Assembly: GCA_945865375.1 (NCBI GenBank)
Contig: CAMBEJ010000027.1
Coordinates: 1-42,657 of the forward strand
Direction: 5' to 3'
Length of the DNA stretch: 42,657 bases
From: Akkermansia muciniphila
Lineage (GTDB): Bacteria; Verrucomicrobiota; Verrucomicrobiia; Limisphaerales; F1-80-MAGS106
Part shown: one piece after another, positions 18,401 to 24,032 of the stretch
Layout: every line of letters starts with the position of its first letter
Position numbering within the stretch: the first letter of the stretch is position 1
Notes under the pieces: model-generated
Databases searched by the model: none
Told to the model about the DNA's origin: nothing
The model's input: only the letters and a program-made list of their open reading frames with translations
Position numbers and translations under genes: made by a program

Positions 18401-19320
18401 AGACTGAGACGTTCGGTGGGCCCAAATAGAACCAGCGTCCTCGAAGCGTCATCGTAAACGGCTGTAATGTAATCGTTCGGATCCGGCGGCAAAACCTCCA
18501 TAACCTTGGTGCTCGGGTTGAACGAGGTGCGCTTGGGAGCTGTGGCGACGCCAAACGTGCGGTTGAGCAGGTCGGCGATGATAGAGCCCGAAGAGTGAAG
18601 CAGGGTATAAGTCTTCATCTGCCGGTCCGCAGCCGCTTCTGTGTCGATGGTTGCGAGCAGGGTTCGAATGCGCTGAATGTTCGAGACACGGTCCGTCACA
18701 ATGAGTCCCCTGCCCCGCGACAGGGCTGCGATGGACCCCGCTTTCGAAAGCATCGAAGTGACCGCATCCGCGATCTCCTTGGAATCGAGGTTTCTCACGT
18801 CCAACACAACTGTCACGATCTCCCCAGGGCGCGAGTCGCCCGTCGCGTCGAGCCCACGCAAAATTCGAAGGGGCATCGAGGGCAGCTCTTTGAAGGTCAC
18901 CAATCTGAGATTGTTGCCGGACTCGACCAGCATAACCCCCTTCATCGCCAGAATCAGGTTCAGGGTGTCAAGTGCCTCCTGATAACTGTAGGAGTTTGGA
19001 TCGTTGTAGGTGAGTGTGCCCATGACGTTCGTATCCGTGAGGAGAGGCCGGGCCGCCATCTGCGCAAACCGCTCAATAACATCGGTATAGGGTATGCCTT
19101 CAAACTGAAACCGAATGTTTCGGGCTGACGCAGCGGGTCCCGTCGATGCCAAAGCAGGAGCGGGCTTGGGCACCACTGCCGGCACAGAGGCTGGTGCCGC
19201 TGGCGCTGCAGAGGGAGTCGCAACAGCGACTTGGGTCTCTTGAGCCCAGACAACGGTTGCGACGAGCGCCTGGCAAAGCACTGAAAACACAAACGCACGA
19301 ACCCAATTTATTTTTGTCAT
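6424..19320 (-). CDS. gspD: Giant GspD secretin with about 47 N-type modules
   Basis: Outer-membrane channel subunit of a type II secretion system, about 4,298 residues against 650-750 in usual GspD. Order: signal peptide 1-27; Ala/Pro-rich linker; N0 domain at about 66-145; about 47 tandem alpha/beta modules of mean 82 residues (about 165-4001), each built as 'VFPL-x-A-x-A-LA-L-(LYQ/F)... D-xRSN-LIVTG ... IIxxLD'; secretin beta-barrel domain 4002-4225; a charged tail. Barrel hallmarks are ALINVGQTIPL, VPILNQRI and VPWLGDIPGLGYLFR. I start at 19320 (MTKINWVRAFVFSV), not at 19374. The later start gives a clean signal peptide, whereas the ATG at 19374 lies inside a heptad repeat. The frame is intact over 12.9 kb, which argues against decay. 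A Pro-rich insert (about 2520-2554) divides the array. gspD follows the gspG-M genes after a 305-bp gap. Confidence 0.93.
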   Translation of the reverse strand: MTKINWVRAFVFSVLCQALVATVVWAQETQVAVATPSAAPAAPASVPAVVPKPAPALASTGPAASARNIRFQFEGIPYTDVIERFAQMAARPLLTDTNVMGTLTYNDPNSYSYQEALDTLNLILAMKGVMLVESGNNLRLVTFKELPSMPLRILRGLDATGDSRPGEIVTVVLDVRNLDSKEIADAVTSMLSKAGSIAALSRGRGLIVTDRVSNIQRIRTLLATIDTEAAADRQMKTYTLLHSSGSIIADLLNRTFGVATAPKRTSFNPSTKVMEVLPPDPNDYITAVYDDASRTLVLFGPTERLSLAEELINKFEQKEGSGGDVRIYYPQTIKAEELANVIRQAIPGVAGPNETAASASTKARVIADKDQQRLIVAAPMPGQLEQIEQLINRVDKPIHGQANASNVPLRSQTVQLTKVFRPRAAEATNMAHILTQALTRRSPSGQVSSTASISFDASSQSVVVTGGPNDLQVASDIVSQLETGSTHPTPMQTRFIDVGTAAEAKRLSPLVEQLYRNQVADGAVGAVAHAKILSDATSGRLIVTASEDHLSRIEALVKQLRADRPLPQPRRLQIITLQNARVDAVIVNIQGVVSEKMVEKPFADISKPSILSDPANNRLLVTATEDQIKEIQQIVDVMDIAPEKGRREMQVIPLTTKTAAEIIPIISQLLEQTSEGASNPQLAPRLTADPTGKQIIALAQPKDLERLQVLIRQFDTTLASASPREFKGVELFGRNATDFTPLVTKLYQEQLKGVPEPFGGAATLIADTPNNRIMVSGSEKEIARVEAIIRQLDAAGQKAAKEETRVMRLKMASATEIATLVEKSVNARNQQVRVLVDGRSNSLVVNGESSAVAAAAQIILELDTRPDASPRDMRIIDLRSGDASALAPMITSLFAEMVKDQRGPDHVSQTKVVADTSANRLIVTGPRDDLAQVAKLVSQLDQTPEQSGSARVFKLQIASATMLAPIVSNAMVRFDQRGQPIRKVMISADEKSNSLIVTGGRTDVQDAAVIIERLDGDSDTSEVREKGRELKIIPVNTTEPDALATLAFRVFASQNAGRNITNLLSITPEPTGKRLIVLAPASMMNQIETVVTALDQPSDQAARELHSIDLKGSNAAVIFPIVSRVYEEQSKGKTLKPATLYADATGARLNVWGTREQAETIRQIMGTLETQHRAPRETKVFDIGRLAEAQRLMPLAQQLYKDQHANSTNSGAADAQFISDGRTGRIIVAARQDQMVGITEILTRLQADTLPGQTERETRAFEVGTAADVQRLLPIVQQLYQNHWKDKQETDPPDAQIVGDALAGRIITSGKAEHLKHIESILNQLGVGKPRAARGDRETRVFDLTTANAVELATTVRTLYLDQAKARLGTLTPDTLIMPDSSANRIIATGDPAELEAIEEIIKKLDKIGTQSASARVFKLKFAEPEKVMEILSTALVRYDAFGRAQKRVSISVDSKTRTLIATGDPKELQAASVIIEQLDSSLGESSERKMKLVSLQNGRALELSSKLRQLYIDQMKARPALGVADALILEDATSNQLILTANEGQLALLEQILADLQAAQSALAPRETKMIEIGKAEEVGRLLPLVRQLYSERWRDRAATDPADAQILSDSRNGRFIVTARTNQIAAIEDIVTQLRGGEQPLGRDTRIFELTSGSASELSVTLKALYQEQARTRLGINAADTFILADTGANRIIVTASTNEINVVEDIIKKLDKISTQSASARVFKLKFAEPEKVMEILSTALVRFDSFGRPQKRVSVSVDSKTRTLIATGDPKELQAAAVIIEQLDSSLGEVPERKMKVFPVRTAKVTEYASRLRQLYLDQSRGLPELTTSETLILEDAASGQIILAGTDAQIALIERIADQIQEQAVKQSPRDSKVFDVGPPDEVQRNLLLVQQLYTDKWKDKDASDPPDAQFMPDSKNGRIIVTGRSEHLAAIEGILAKLNASNSSVPAPETRVFDLASSSAAELVVTVKALYQEQLKARPVVPALQPVILADTIANRLIVSGATNELAAVEDIVKKLDKTDGRSGSARVFTLLQADPEQVASLLSTSLVRITPNGRPVPRVSVGTDPRNAMLVVSGDAADLRAASIIIEQMDKTATKEPRLMRVFPLKNGMANDVSSKARQIYQDQSKALPKTGGPEPLLLGDEVTGRLIVTATEPQMKLIEEIVGKLQDTSVGSARQLRVLLLERNSAASISAMITRLYARQIASQDPGERVVVSSGADDRTLVLDANGQTLENLEQLVKTLDRADNDAQGVIQAVHLKKGNATSLAEAVNKAMAARLPTNKTQRVSVTAVAGANSLLINGPTNTVQDVMKIVRELDEEGADVDVEVRIFKLENGNVREIQGVLRQILQNVTESIDRSHAGVKGAPATISVDERGNSLIITATAAHFRMVEKILPTLDKSPERSDRDVQFVWLRKAKASDVVSKVEAVFTGWSDADRPVIEADSMNNSITIIARRGDLAQIQDLISRLDDTAKDSSVQVRLRPMDRIAADQMARMLQNIYPQMTQARVRVVDKITQESQAPTNNPARPPASVVPPPAQPPGQPPVANSQDPADRTSPEVIVAVDKDANALILSGPVQELDNIDRIISDLSFSVQGNESEFRMFPLKEADPLNVARALGDLLKQDPISIPQGQPGQPPPVTFLRAQQPRITVVAEPRTRSVIVRARPTDFILLESLIKQMDVAGQTAQLDFRVVPLTNAPPTKVLPLVQQLVTQLNISRPGEPLSVTVDPRSRGLLVVARDTVLNQVEKMIRSFDTPASHVEAEVLVLPLKKANATQLAGVLQSMLRPAVAGESNAEARELQEQVRRLKVRNDQGEAVLLDLSQPIKIAADPIAGQGGGNRLLITSTPDNLKALAVVVEMMDTVSVLEGVSVRLVQLEHADAATVSQTLTTIFSEGQRLAIGPAGPGAQPEGDSGKALVSPLNVAVDARSNTLIMSGQPETLKLALRVIDDIDKQVDRFVTEVRLFRLKHASATRILPLLQSVFAEGPAVPGTEGLTTQVTRLRTLRDSEASKTSTESKRRAALVMQVDDLSNVLIVAARSDTLPLIADVIDQLDTPAAYGLETVRIYPLNHADPVAIQKVISDLYTGPRSATLRNEDKPIVSIDDRTGSLIVAGNSKSFAIVDGLLQKLDQKLPFDLREIRIIPLENSDAGTLAATMQRLVDARMTQRASANRGAADSLKVIILADPRSNSLLVGGSKDSFELVETLAKELDKSGPALSGQVRIIPLTHADARVVGTTLVALFEQRYAAARTPDVGRNKPVILPDSRSNSLLVAANMEDNRTLDDLLKKLDQKLENPSLTLTVLPLKHNDSAKVATMIESLFAARMRAQVLPGQAPIPADQVKVEPDPLNNALIVSANRENVELIQSLLQKIDSEPVIPGGVFETFTLQFADAQRVLSLLKSLVDQGLYRPGLPAGTTGKAMGRDALALSVDSRSNTLIVSASPENLALVREVIRRVDNKDFTAGGDVRLYSLKHARASTLAATLTQFFQAKKAADTVAINAGEKLVPVSVIPDDRVNMLVVTGGREAFDTADRVIQQLDGEGVFSRLNFRVFPLKKATATKLQSTLQPIFANRPPKVKGEPLDPITIVADAWVNALLVGASVEDMTIVESLLASLDSEPADVGLSVHVFPLVKADARRVAATVQSIYREGTPGTTLPIAVSADERMNAIVVSAGEVDVKRIGELVKKLDTDQVARVSEIRVFALRYARAESLATILTTSLNTKPTPLSEQSPNAQSVLQFITQTERGQELVTSALKEAVLITAEPRENSLIVSAPVDYMGLLEQIITRLDNSSHRKAKIKVFNLVNADARQTSELLTAMFHMQATPGTGSAGMRSIQYTLVRPSFSGPGAGRGESQMASAVLGTDEQTALTVSIDARTNSLLVGGTEDYVELVSQIIDSLDSSPAQERKTEVVRLRNAQASDVSIAVRTFLDQERQKVTQVLGIEASGTAQRMLEREIAVVPEPTSNTLLLSASPRYFEQIRSLIDELDQAQPQVLIQVLIAEVSLDDGLDLGLEWTYNSTPFAAGVDISASKWITSGFSSAVTGGDYSFLFRALQEKGRLEVLSRPQIVTADNKPALINVGQTIPLITDSRVTPQGDTINSFRYENVGVNLKVTPRIAPDGFVKMEVGTTNSTISSSTVQINRNAEVPILNQRIASTTVSVQSGQSILIGGLIGTTDDKRVRKVPWLGDIPGLGYLFRTSRVKKERRELLILLTPQVLTKNEAMAITKDTREMTDEQLRSSRIKDEIKRDQLQNEIVDPLFPSDDPRKSPRVKLPPESRNHRRNLDDPGI
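7318..18828 (-). repeat. Tandem array of about 47 secretin-N modules within gspD
   Basis: Hand parsing gives about 47 successive modules, each starting with a beta strand such as TRVFDL, SARVFKL or EVRIFKL and ending with a helix that closes on a hydrophobic-Asp pair (QLD, KLD). Near the middle of each lies a D-x-x-(S/T/A)-N-x-L-(I/V)-V strand. This is the pattern of the Pfam Secretin_N (N1/N2/N3) fold. Modules 5-26 are compact (about 72-81 residues) and closely related. Modules 27-47 are more divergent and carry loop insertions. The boundaries are approximate. Confidence 0.88.
12772..15549 (-). repeat. Three higher-order repeat units of four modules each
   Basis: Modules 15-26 fall into the order A-B-C-D repeated three times: unit 1 14617-15549 (933 bp), unit 2 13693-14616 (924 bp) and unit 3 12772-13692 (921 bp). 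A-type modules start T(R/K)xF(D/E)(V/I)G and contain DPPDAQ-like motifs. B-type start TR(V/I)F(D/E)L and end IIKKLDK. C-type start SARVF. D-type start KMK(V/L) and have a LYxDQ motif. The most similar pair is the C modules of units 1 and 2. Confidence 0.85.
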
Positions 19321-19366
19321 AACATCAAGCGAAAGAGATTTGAAACTGGGACCAGGTCCAATTCCA

Positions 19367-19401
19367 TTGAGCATTGAACGTTGAATGTTGAGCGTTGAAC
19401 G
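19367..19401. repeat. Five tandem TTGAACG-like heptamers upstream of gspD
   Basis: Five 7-bp units run head to tail: TTGAGCA, TTGAACG, TTGAATG, TTGAGCG, TTGAACG. They lie 47 bp upstream of the chosen gspD start and contain the alternative ATG at 19374, which is one reason that start was rejected. Confidence 0.8.
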
Positions 19402-19466
19402 TTTTCTGAGAGAGTATTTAACAACATTTTCGTCAGTTAATTCTAGCCAAATATGTTTGAATTTTA

Positions 19467-19549
19467 ACCGCGGAAAGGGAACCGAACGGGATAATTCAAT
19501 GAAGAGAAAATAGGATTATTCGGTCCCCTTTCGGAGTGCTTTCCGTGGT
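19467..19549. other. Competing inverted repeats in the gspM-gspD gap
   Basis: One arm region (19467-19486) can pair with two different partners. GGAAAGGGAACCGAA (19472-19486) pairs with 19519-19533 in 13 of 15 positions. ACCGCGGAAAG (19467-19477) pairs with CTTTCCGTGGT (19539-19549) in 10 of 11. The two pairings share bases and exclude each other. The gap 19321-19625 (305 bp) is AT-rich around 19400-19520 and holds this structure and the heptamers, but no gene. It is likely the gspD leader or promoter region. I could not fix a -35/-10 pair. Confidence 0.5.
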
Positions 19550-19625
19550 AAAAGTCTGAGAGATGATTCATCGAGATTTAGGATTTAAGAATCTAAGAAT
19601 TCGATTTAATTTCAACAGCGGCCCT

Positions 19626-20630
19626 TCAAGGGGCCAAGCTCCCAAGCAATTCACGTGGCAACTGTTCCGGTTTCAAAAGACGCTTATCGGAAAGCGTCTG
19701 GCCCCGTTCGATGGCCCAATAATCCAGGCCAAAACGCAGGATCACACGGCTCTCAGACTGGACAGTCTCCCGCCCCGGCGTGGGTGCGGGCCGGTAGTCC
19801 ACCATCACCACGGTGCCGCCCGCAAGCGGGTCGCCCGGTTTGTAACGAAAGGTCTTCTGGCTCGTCAGATCGCGGACATGAATTTCTGGTTCACCCTGCC
19901 ACTCGGACAATGAAACAATCCGGAAGCTTTCTGGCCCCGGAGGCCCTTTGGCCGCCGACGCAGCCGAACCGTCCGAACCGGCAGCCGACTGGGATAGACG
20001 CTTCACGTAAGGCCGCAGGATGTCACGGGAAATAATCCCGTCGTAGGCACGCCTTTCCGCGCTCTCCAGGGTGAATTTTTGAGAGAGGTCAATGGGCTCA
20101 ACCGTCGGCGCCGGCTCCAGCACAAGTGTCAGGTAACGGAAACGCACTCGGACGAAACCCGGCGCATCCCCGGCAGAAACAAAGAGGTTCTCGACTCGGT
20201 TAAGAAAAAGTGACTCCTTGAGCAAAAAAATGAGATTGATGACCTCGCTCACTGATCCATCGCCCTGAACACTCCAACCGATCTCGGAAGCCCCAAGCAA
20301 CTTGCGTGGCCCGACTGGCAGGCGAGTGAAGTCAGACTCCTTCAGCCCGCTCTGCAAAATCACTTTTGTCAGAATCTCGCCCGACTTCGCGCTCGCCAGG
20401 TCCACACGTTCCGAAAACATCTGTTGGGCGACACTTTTCATGCGCTCCTCATCGGCAAAGTACACGCGACGTTCGGATTTCACTTTCTCCAGCTTCTCAC
20501 GCAACCCCGCAATCCGTTTGTCCGCTTCCTTAAGCGGCTTGAGCAAAAATGTGCGCACGCCAAACCCGATGCCGAAAATGCCCACAATGCCCGCGATCCC
20601 CACGGCCAGAACTTTTTCAAGTCGGGTCAT
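19626..20630 (-). CDS. GspM/PilO-like protein fused to a GspC/PilP-like domain
   Basis: A 334-residue inner-membrane T2SS protein. Residues 8-30 form one transmembrane helix, 35-75 a Lys/Glu-rich coiled coil, and 80-172 a PilO/GspM-like ferredoxin fold. A segment with the flavour of the GspC/PilP homology region follows. YDGIISRDILRP (196-207) recalls the conserved 'I(I/V)xRNLF' start of GspC HR. Residues 234-320 have a strand pattern with RDLTSQKTFRYKPGDPLAGG, then VILRFGLDYWAIERG. In canonical T2SS, GspC HR contacts the N0 domain of GspD, and no separate gspC is in this cluster. Its ATGA start overlaps the gspL stop, and a strong AGGAGGT ribosome site lies at 20636-20642. The fusion is inferred from pattern. 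The GspM role is more certain than the GspC part. Confidence 0.65.
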   Translation of the reverse strand: MTRLEKVLAVGIAGIVGIFGIGFGVRTFLLKPLKEADKRIAGLREKLEKVKSERRVYFADEERMKSVAQQMFSERVDLASAKSGEILTKVILQSGLKESDFTRLPVGPRKLLGASEIGWSVQGDGSVSEVINLIFLLKESLFLNRVENLFVSAGDAPGFVRVRFRYLTLVLEPAPTVEPIDLSQKFTLESAERRAYDGIISRDILRPYVKRLSQSAAGSDGSAASAAKGPPGPESFRIVSLSEWQGEPEIHVRDLTSQKTFRYKPGDPLAGGTVVMVDYRPAPTPGRETVQSESRVILRFGLDYWAIERGQTLSDKRLLKPEQLPRELLGSLAP

Positions 20631-22402
20631 GGGCGACCTCCTTTTAAGGCCCCAGGCTCAAGCGATGAGTCGTCGGGGGGCCGCGCCGAAGCTCGGACCG
20701 TTGCGATGTCGAACTTCATCTTGTCTGGAACGATGAGCTCCACGGTGGATCTGAAATCATAGCCGAAACGGTCGTTGCCCGGCGTGATCGCCAGCGGTTT
20801 CACCTCGTAGCCGGCGGCGCGAAGCTGTTTGTCCAGTTTCGAAAGAATTTCGCCGCTGCGAGCCTGCACCGAAAGCCTGATCGCCCCTTGGCCGCTGATC
20901 GTCAGCGACGAGACAAACAAATCTTCGCAAGGTGGCAGCACGGCGCTCAGATAAGCGTAATGCTCAAGCCAATCGCGCTCGCCTTTGAGCCATTCGTTCA
21001 CCGTCGCGGCTTGCCGACGCATTTTGAGGTAAATGGGACGTTTCTTTTCCGCCTCGGCCAACTCAAGCTGTACCCCCCGAAAAACAGCCATGCGTTGGTT
21101 TACCATCTTGACTCGCACCACAACGAGAATCATCAACAAAGCTGCCGCCACCGCCACCCCAATGATGACGCGCCGCCGGACCAAATTGCGCTCCACAGCC
21201 GGCTTTTTGGGGTCAAGAAAATTGAAGGGGAGCCCCGAGGCATCCGCCCCGCCAAGCGCCAAGCCAATGGCCCCGACCGCTCCCCGGGCGTGCCGGACGG
21301 ATCCCGCGGGCAACTCGGGCAAGGTCGATGCATCAAAAACATCGCACGGGACGTGGAATCTCCGCGACAACGCCAAGGCCACGGTTTCCTCCCGATCGCC
21401 CGCCCCCGAAACGAGAATCCTGGCAACGGGTGAGTTCGGAAACAACCCCGCATAGCTGTGCAAACTGCGGACGACTTCGATGCAGACGTGATCGACGAAT
21501 GAATCGGAATCGACGGCTCCGACAGTTGTGGATCCTTGAGGCTCCTGAGGGACGGTAAGGGGGCGCGACTCCTTGGAGAGTGGGGCGGCACCGATGCCAG
21601 TTTCGCTGGATCGGTTCTCCACATCCGATTTGACAGTCGTGCCTCGGCTGAAAAGCAGGGCATCCCGGCCGATGACATCGATATGCACCTCACAAAATCC
21701 CAGCGAAACGAACGCGACGGTCTCCCCGCCCTGAGCCATCCTGGAAGCTTCGACACAACGCGCATTGGCGGAAGCCCGGAGCCCCAATGCCGCCAGTTTC
21801 ACCCCGGCTGCCTCCGCGACCCGTTCGCAGAAACTCACCACGTCCCTCTGGACCACCGCCACCAGCACTTCCATTTTGGATGGGGGAACCGTGGCGACCC
21901 CTTCCGCAACTACGGCACCCGGTTCCATGGTAGGATGTTGGCCAACGGAGTCGTCTCTCACTGTGAAATCAATCACTGCGTCCTCATTACGAAACGGGAG
22001 ATCCTTTGCCACTTGCAAATGGACCACCGAGGCAAGCTCCCGGACATCTTCGATGGTGGGAACAGTCAGCGGACGGAGAACAAGTTTGGTGCGGGGAACC
22101 CCCATAATCACAGCGCCCGGTTTGAGATTCAGTTGCTTCAGCGCCTTCCCGATGGCAACCCCTAAGACGGCGGGGTCGGTGATATCCGCGTCCTTTGGGA
22201 TTTCCAACGCAGCGGCATCCACCAAGGCGATCGCGGAGTGATCGCCGCGGGTTGCGGCCTGGGCAACCCAAACCGTGCGGCCATCGGTGTCGATCGCCGT
22301 CACGGTCCCCTGGGATCGGGAACGAAAACGCGTTCGACCAGAGCCGGCTCGTAACCGCCTCAGCGCGGCAAAGGAAGACGGCGTGACAGAGGGTTCAGCC
22401 AT
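20627..22402 (-). CDS. gspL: GspL-like PilM-PilN fusion protein
   Basis: A 591-residue assembly-platform protein of the T2SS. Residues 30-395 form an actin-like (PilM/GspL cytoplasmic) domain with AIDTDGRTVWVAQ, VIMGVPRTKLVLRPL and FVSLGFCEVHIDVI. LPFNFLDPKK (391-400) resembles the short motif that opens PilN. One transmembrane helix spans 411-430, then a coiled coil and a periplasmic PilN/GspL-like alpha/beta domain (about 470-565). In canonical systems the cytoplasmic domain binds the GspE ATPase and the periplasmic domain binds GspM. It overlaps gspK upstream by 8 bp and the GspM-like gene downstream by 4 bp, so it is tightly coupled. It is longer than E. coli-type GspL (about 400) because of the full PilM-like domain and an inserted linker at 255-300. 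Confidence 0.82.
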   Translation of the reverse strand: MAEPSVTPSSFAALRRLRAGSGRTRFRSRSQGTVTAIDTDGRTVWVAQAATRGDHSAIALVDAAALEIPKDADITDPAVLGVAIGKALKQLNLKPGAVIMGVPRTKLVLRPLTVPTIEDVRELASVVHLQVAKDLPFRNEDAVIDFTVRDDSVGQHPTMEPGAVVAEGVATVPPSKMEVLVAVVQRDVVSFCERVAEAAGVKLAALGLRASANARCVEASRMAQGGETVAFVSLGFCEVHIDVIGRDALLFSRGTTVKSDVENRSSETGIGAAPLSKESRPLTVPQEPQGSTTVGAVDSDSFVDHVCIEVVRSLHSYAGLFPNSPVARILVSGAGDREETVALALSRRFHVPCDVFDASTLPELPAGSVRHARGAVGAIGLALGGADASGLPFNFLDPKKPAVERNLVRRRVIIGVAVAAALLMILVVVRVKMVNQRMAVFRGVQLELAEAEKKRPIYLKMRRQAATVNEWLKGERDWLEHYAYLSAVLPPCEDLFVSSLTISGQGAIRLSVQARSGEILSKLDKQLRAAGYEVKPLAITPGNDRFGYDFRSTVELIVPDKMKFDIATVRASARPPDDSSLEPGALKGGRP

Positions 22403-24032
22403 GCAAGCCCTCCGATCGTTTCAGGGAGGGAAGAAACTTCCAACATTGGGACGTGAACCGTGGCTGGAAACCGGCCTGGTAGCGCAGGCTTCCCAGCCTG
22501 CTGTATCGCAGGTTTCCAACCTGCATGGGCGTGGTGATGAGATGGCGCGAAGTAGGAGCACGACGGGCGTCTTGCGATCGCCTTTCAGAGATCGCGCGGA
22601 CGTGGCTATCGGCGCTCCGGTCCACGGCGACCTTCGCAGGCGCGGGCTTGCCGATCTCGATGGGAAAGGGAAGCCCTAGACGCGTGATATCCCTCAAGCG
22701 CGAAATCGAAGGATTTCCCCCGGCAATGTCTATGCCGACATCGAGTACCCTATAGCGGCCTGAGGGCACTCCATAGCCCACCACGTGGAAGGCAAACTGA
22801 AAACACCGGGCCGTCAGCCGTGGGGCAATTTCCTTAAATTTTGCCGCATCCACCACTCCCTCCTGGTAGAGCCAGGCGATAGACTTTCTTTGCTCTGGAG
22901 AAAGATTCTTTCGCGCCGAAACAATCGATTCAGCAAGGGATTCATCGATGCCGCTTACGGTCTGGAGCACCGGAATCGAAGCGCCGTTAACATTGATCAG
23001 TCCTGTCACGAGGGCCGCATCATCCACCCTAAAACGATCAAGCACCATCGCCAATTCCTCCTTGCCAACGCCCGAATTCAGCGTCACTTCAACTCCATTC
23101 CCACCCTTTTTGAACTTGCCAGCCGCCTCGAGCAACTCGGCGGGATGCTTCAGGCTCACATCATTTCCCCTCAAAGCAGCCAGGTAGGCCGTCAACGCGG
23201 GCGAAAGACCGACCGGAAGAATCGCACCTGCGTCATTGATGTTCACCTTCAAAACGCCCAGTTCGTTCACATTCGGTTCGCCTGCCGAGACCGTCAGGAA
23301 TTGAGCCAGCCCCCTCTCCAGCCGACCGTCCTTGTTGTCCAATGGAAACTGCTCCTCCCCATCATCCTCATTCGGGTCCAGGCGAAAGTTCATGTTCGCA
23401 TCCTCGCCATAGAGCAGGGACGGGTTGAACCCGCGCACCAGCAGCAGCTCGTCCAATGTCTCCAACGGCCCGTTCCGAATCAAATAGGGTTGAGGCAGGG
23501 CGTCATAGTATTCCTGCTCCGCTCCCTCGGGACGGGGTGCGTTGTCCGCATCCATGAAATCCAGAACTCCTTGGACGAGCGTTGCGGTCAATCTCGGCAG
23601 CTTGCTAAGCATCGCCTCATCGGCCGCGTTCAGGTTCAGCTTGCCCGCCTCCTCTTCGAGGCCAAAACGCGGCTCGGAACGCAGGTCATCGCTAGAAGGC
23701 ATGAACACACTGAAATACCAGGCGTCGGCGCCATCGTGATACATCAAACGCTCACGGAACAAAGCGGGGTTGTCTCCGATCTCAACGGCTCCAGCGACCG
23801 CCGCTTGAGCGGCACGCATGGCTTCCCGCACCCCACTCATCGCAGCGGCCCATGCTTGATCGCCACCGTTGCTCGCACTCGTGGCCGTTTGTTCCGCGCT
23901 CACCCGAAACAGCAGGCTCATCGCCACCATGGATGACATCAGGATCACAACAAGGATCGCGACTAACACAAATCCGCCTCGACCCCGACGCGATCCACCG
24001 ACCTTCGGAAAGTGCTTCTCCGAGGGCTTCAT
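22395..24032 (-). CDS. gspK: GspK minor pseudopilin with extended C-terminus
   Basis: Tip pseudopilin, 545 residues against about 300-330 in proteobacterial GspK. Prepilin site RRGRGG|FVLVAILVVI lies after residue 20. Glu at +5 is absent, as is usual for GspK. The GspK helical insertion is recognisable: GKLNLNAADEAMLSKLP (130-146) and LDFMDADN (157-164). Residues 209-240 hold two acidic loops, DANMNFRLDPNE and DNKDGRLERG, which look like calcium-binding loops. GspK is known to bind calcium. LKVNINDAGA (261-270) starts a second SAM-like repeat. The last 45 or so residues are encoded by a dispersed palindromic repeat (22484-22524) and flanking DNA and look like an accidental extension. The start overlaps the gspJ stop as ATGA. 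Confidence 0.85.
   Translation of the reverse strand: MKPSEKHFPKVGGSRRGRGGFVLVAILVVILMSSMVAMSLLFRVSAEQTATSASNGGDQAWAAAMSGVREAMRAAQAAVAGAVEIGDNPALFRERLMYHDGADAWYFSVFMPSSDDLRSEPRFGLEEEAGKLNLNAADEAMLSKLPRLTATLVQGVLDFMDADNAPRPEGAEQEYYDALPQPYLIRNGPLETLDELLLVRGFNPSLLYGEDANMNFRLDPNEDDGEEQFPLDNKDGRLERGLAQFLTVSAGEPNVNELGVLKVNINDAGAILPVGLSPALTAYLAALRGNDVSLKHPAELLEAAGKFKKGGNGVEVTLNSGVGKEELAMVLDRFRVDDAALVTGLINVNGASIPVLQTVSGIDESLAESIVSARKNLSPEQRKSIAWLYQEGVVDAAKFKEIAPRLTARCFQFAFHVVGYGVPSGRYRVLDVGIDIAGGNPSISRLRDITRLGLPFPIEIGKPAPAKVAVDRSADSHVRAISERRSQDARRAPTSRHLITTPMQVGNLRYSRLGSLRYQAGFQPRFTSQCWKFLPSLKRSEGLHG
22484..22524. repeat. Double palindromic repeat inside the gspK 3' end
   Basis: Two short palindromes lie 6 bp apart: GCAGGCT-TCCC-AGCCTGC (22484-22501) and GCAGGTT-TCC-AACCTGC (22508-22524). 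This GCAGG(C/T)T / A(G/A)CCTGC pattern looks like a REP-type element. It lies within the gspK reading frame. Confidence 0.8.

Noticed and set aside
7318..18828. Repeat array considered as CRISPR or assembly artefact
   Set aside because: The units are diverged protein-coding modules in one open frame with third-position substitutions, unlike a CRISPR or duplicated contig.
19321..19374. Upstream ATG at 19374 as gspD start
   Set aside because: It would put 18 non-hydrophobic residues before a good signal peptide and lies inside the heptamer repeat.
22785..23936. Plus-strand frame of 383 codons
   Set aside because: It lies fully antisense to gspK, which has strong motifs and operon overlaps.
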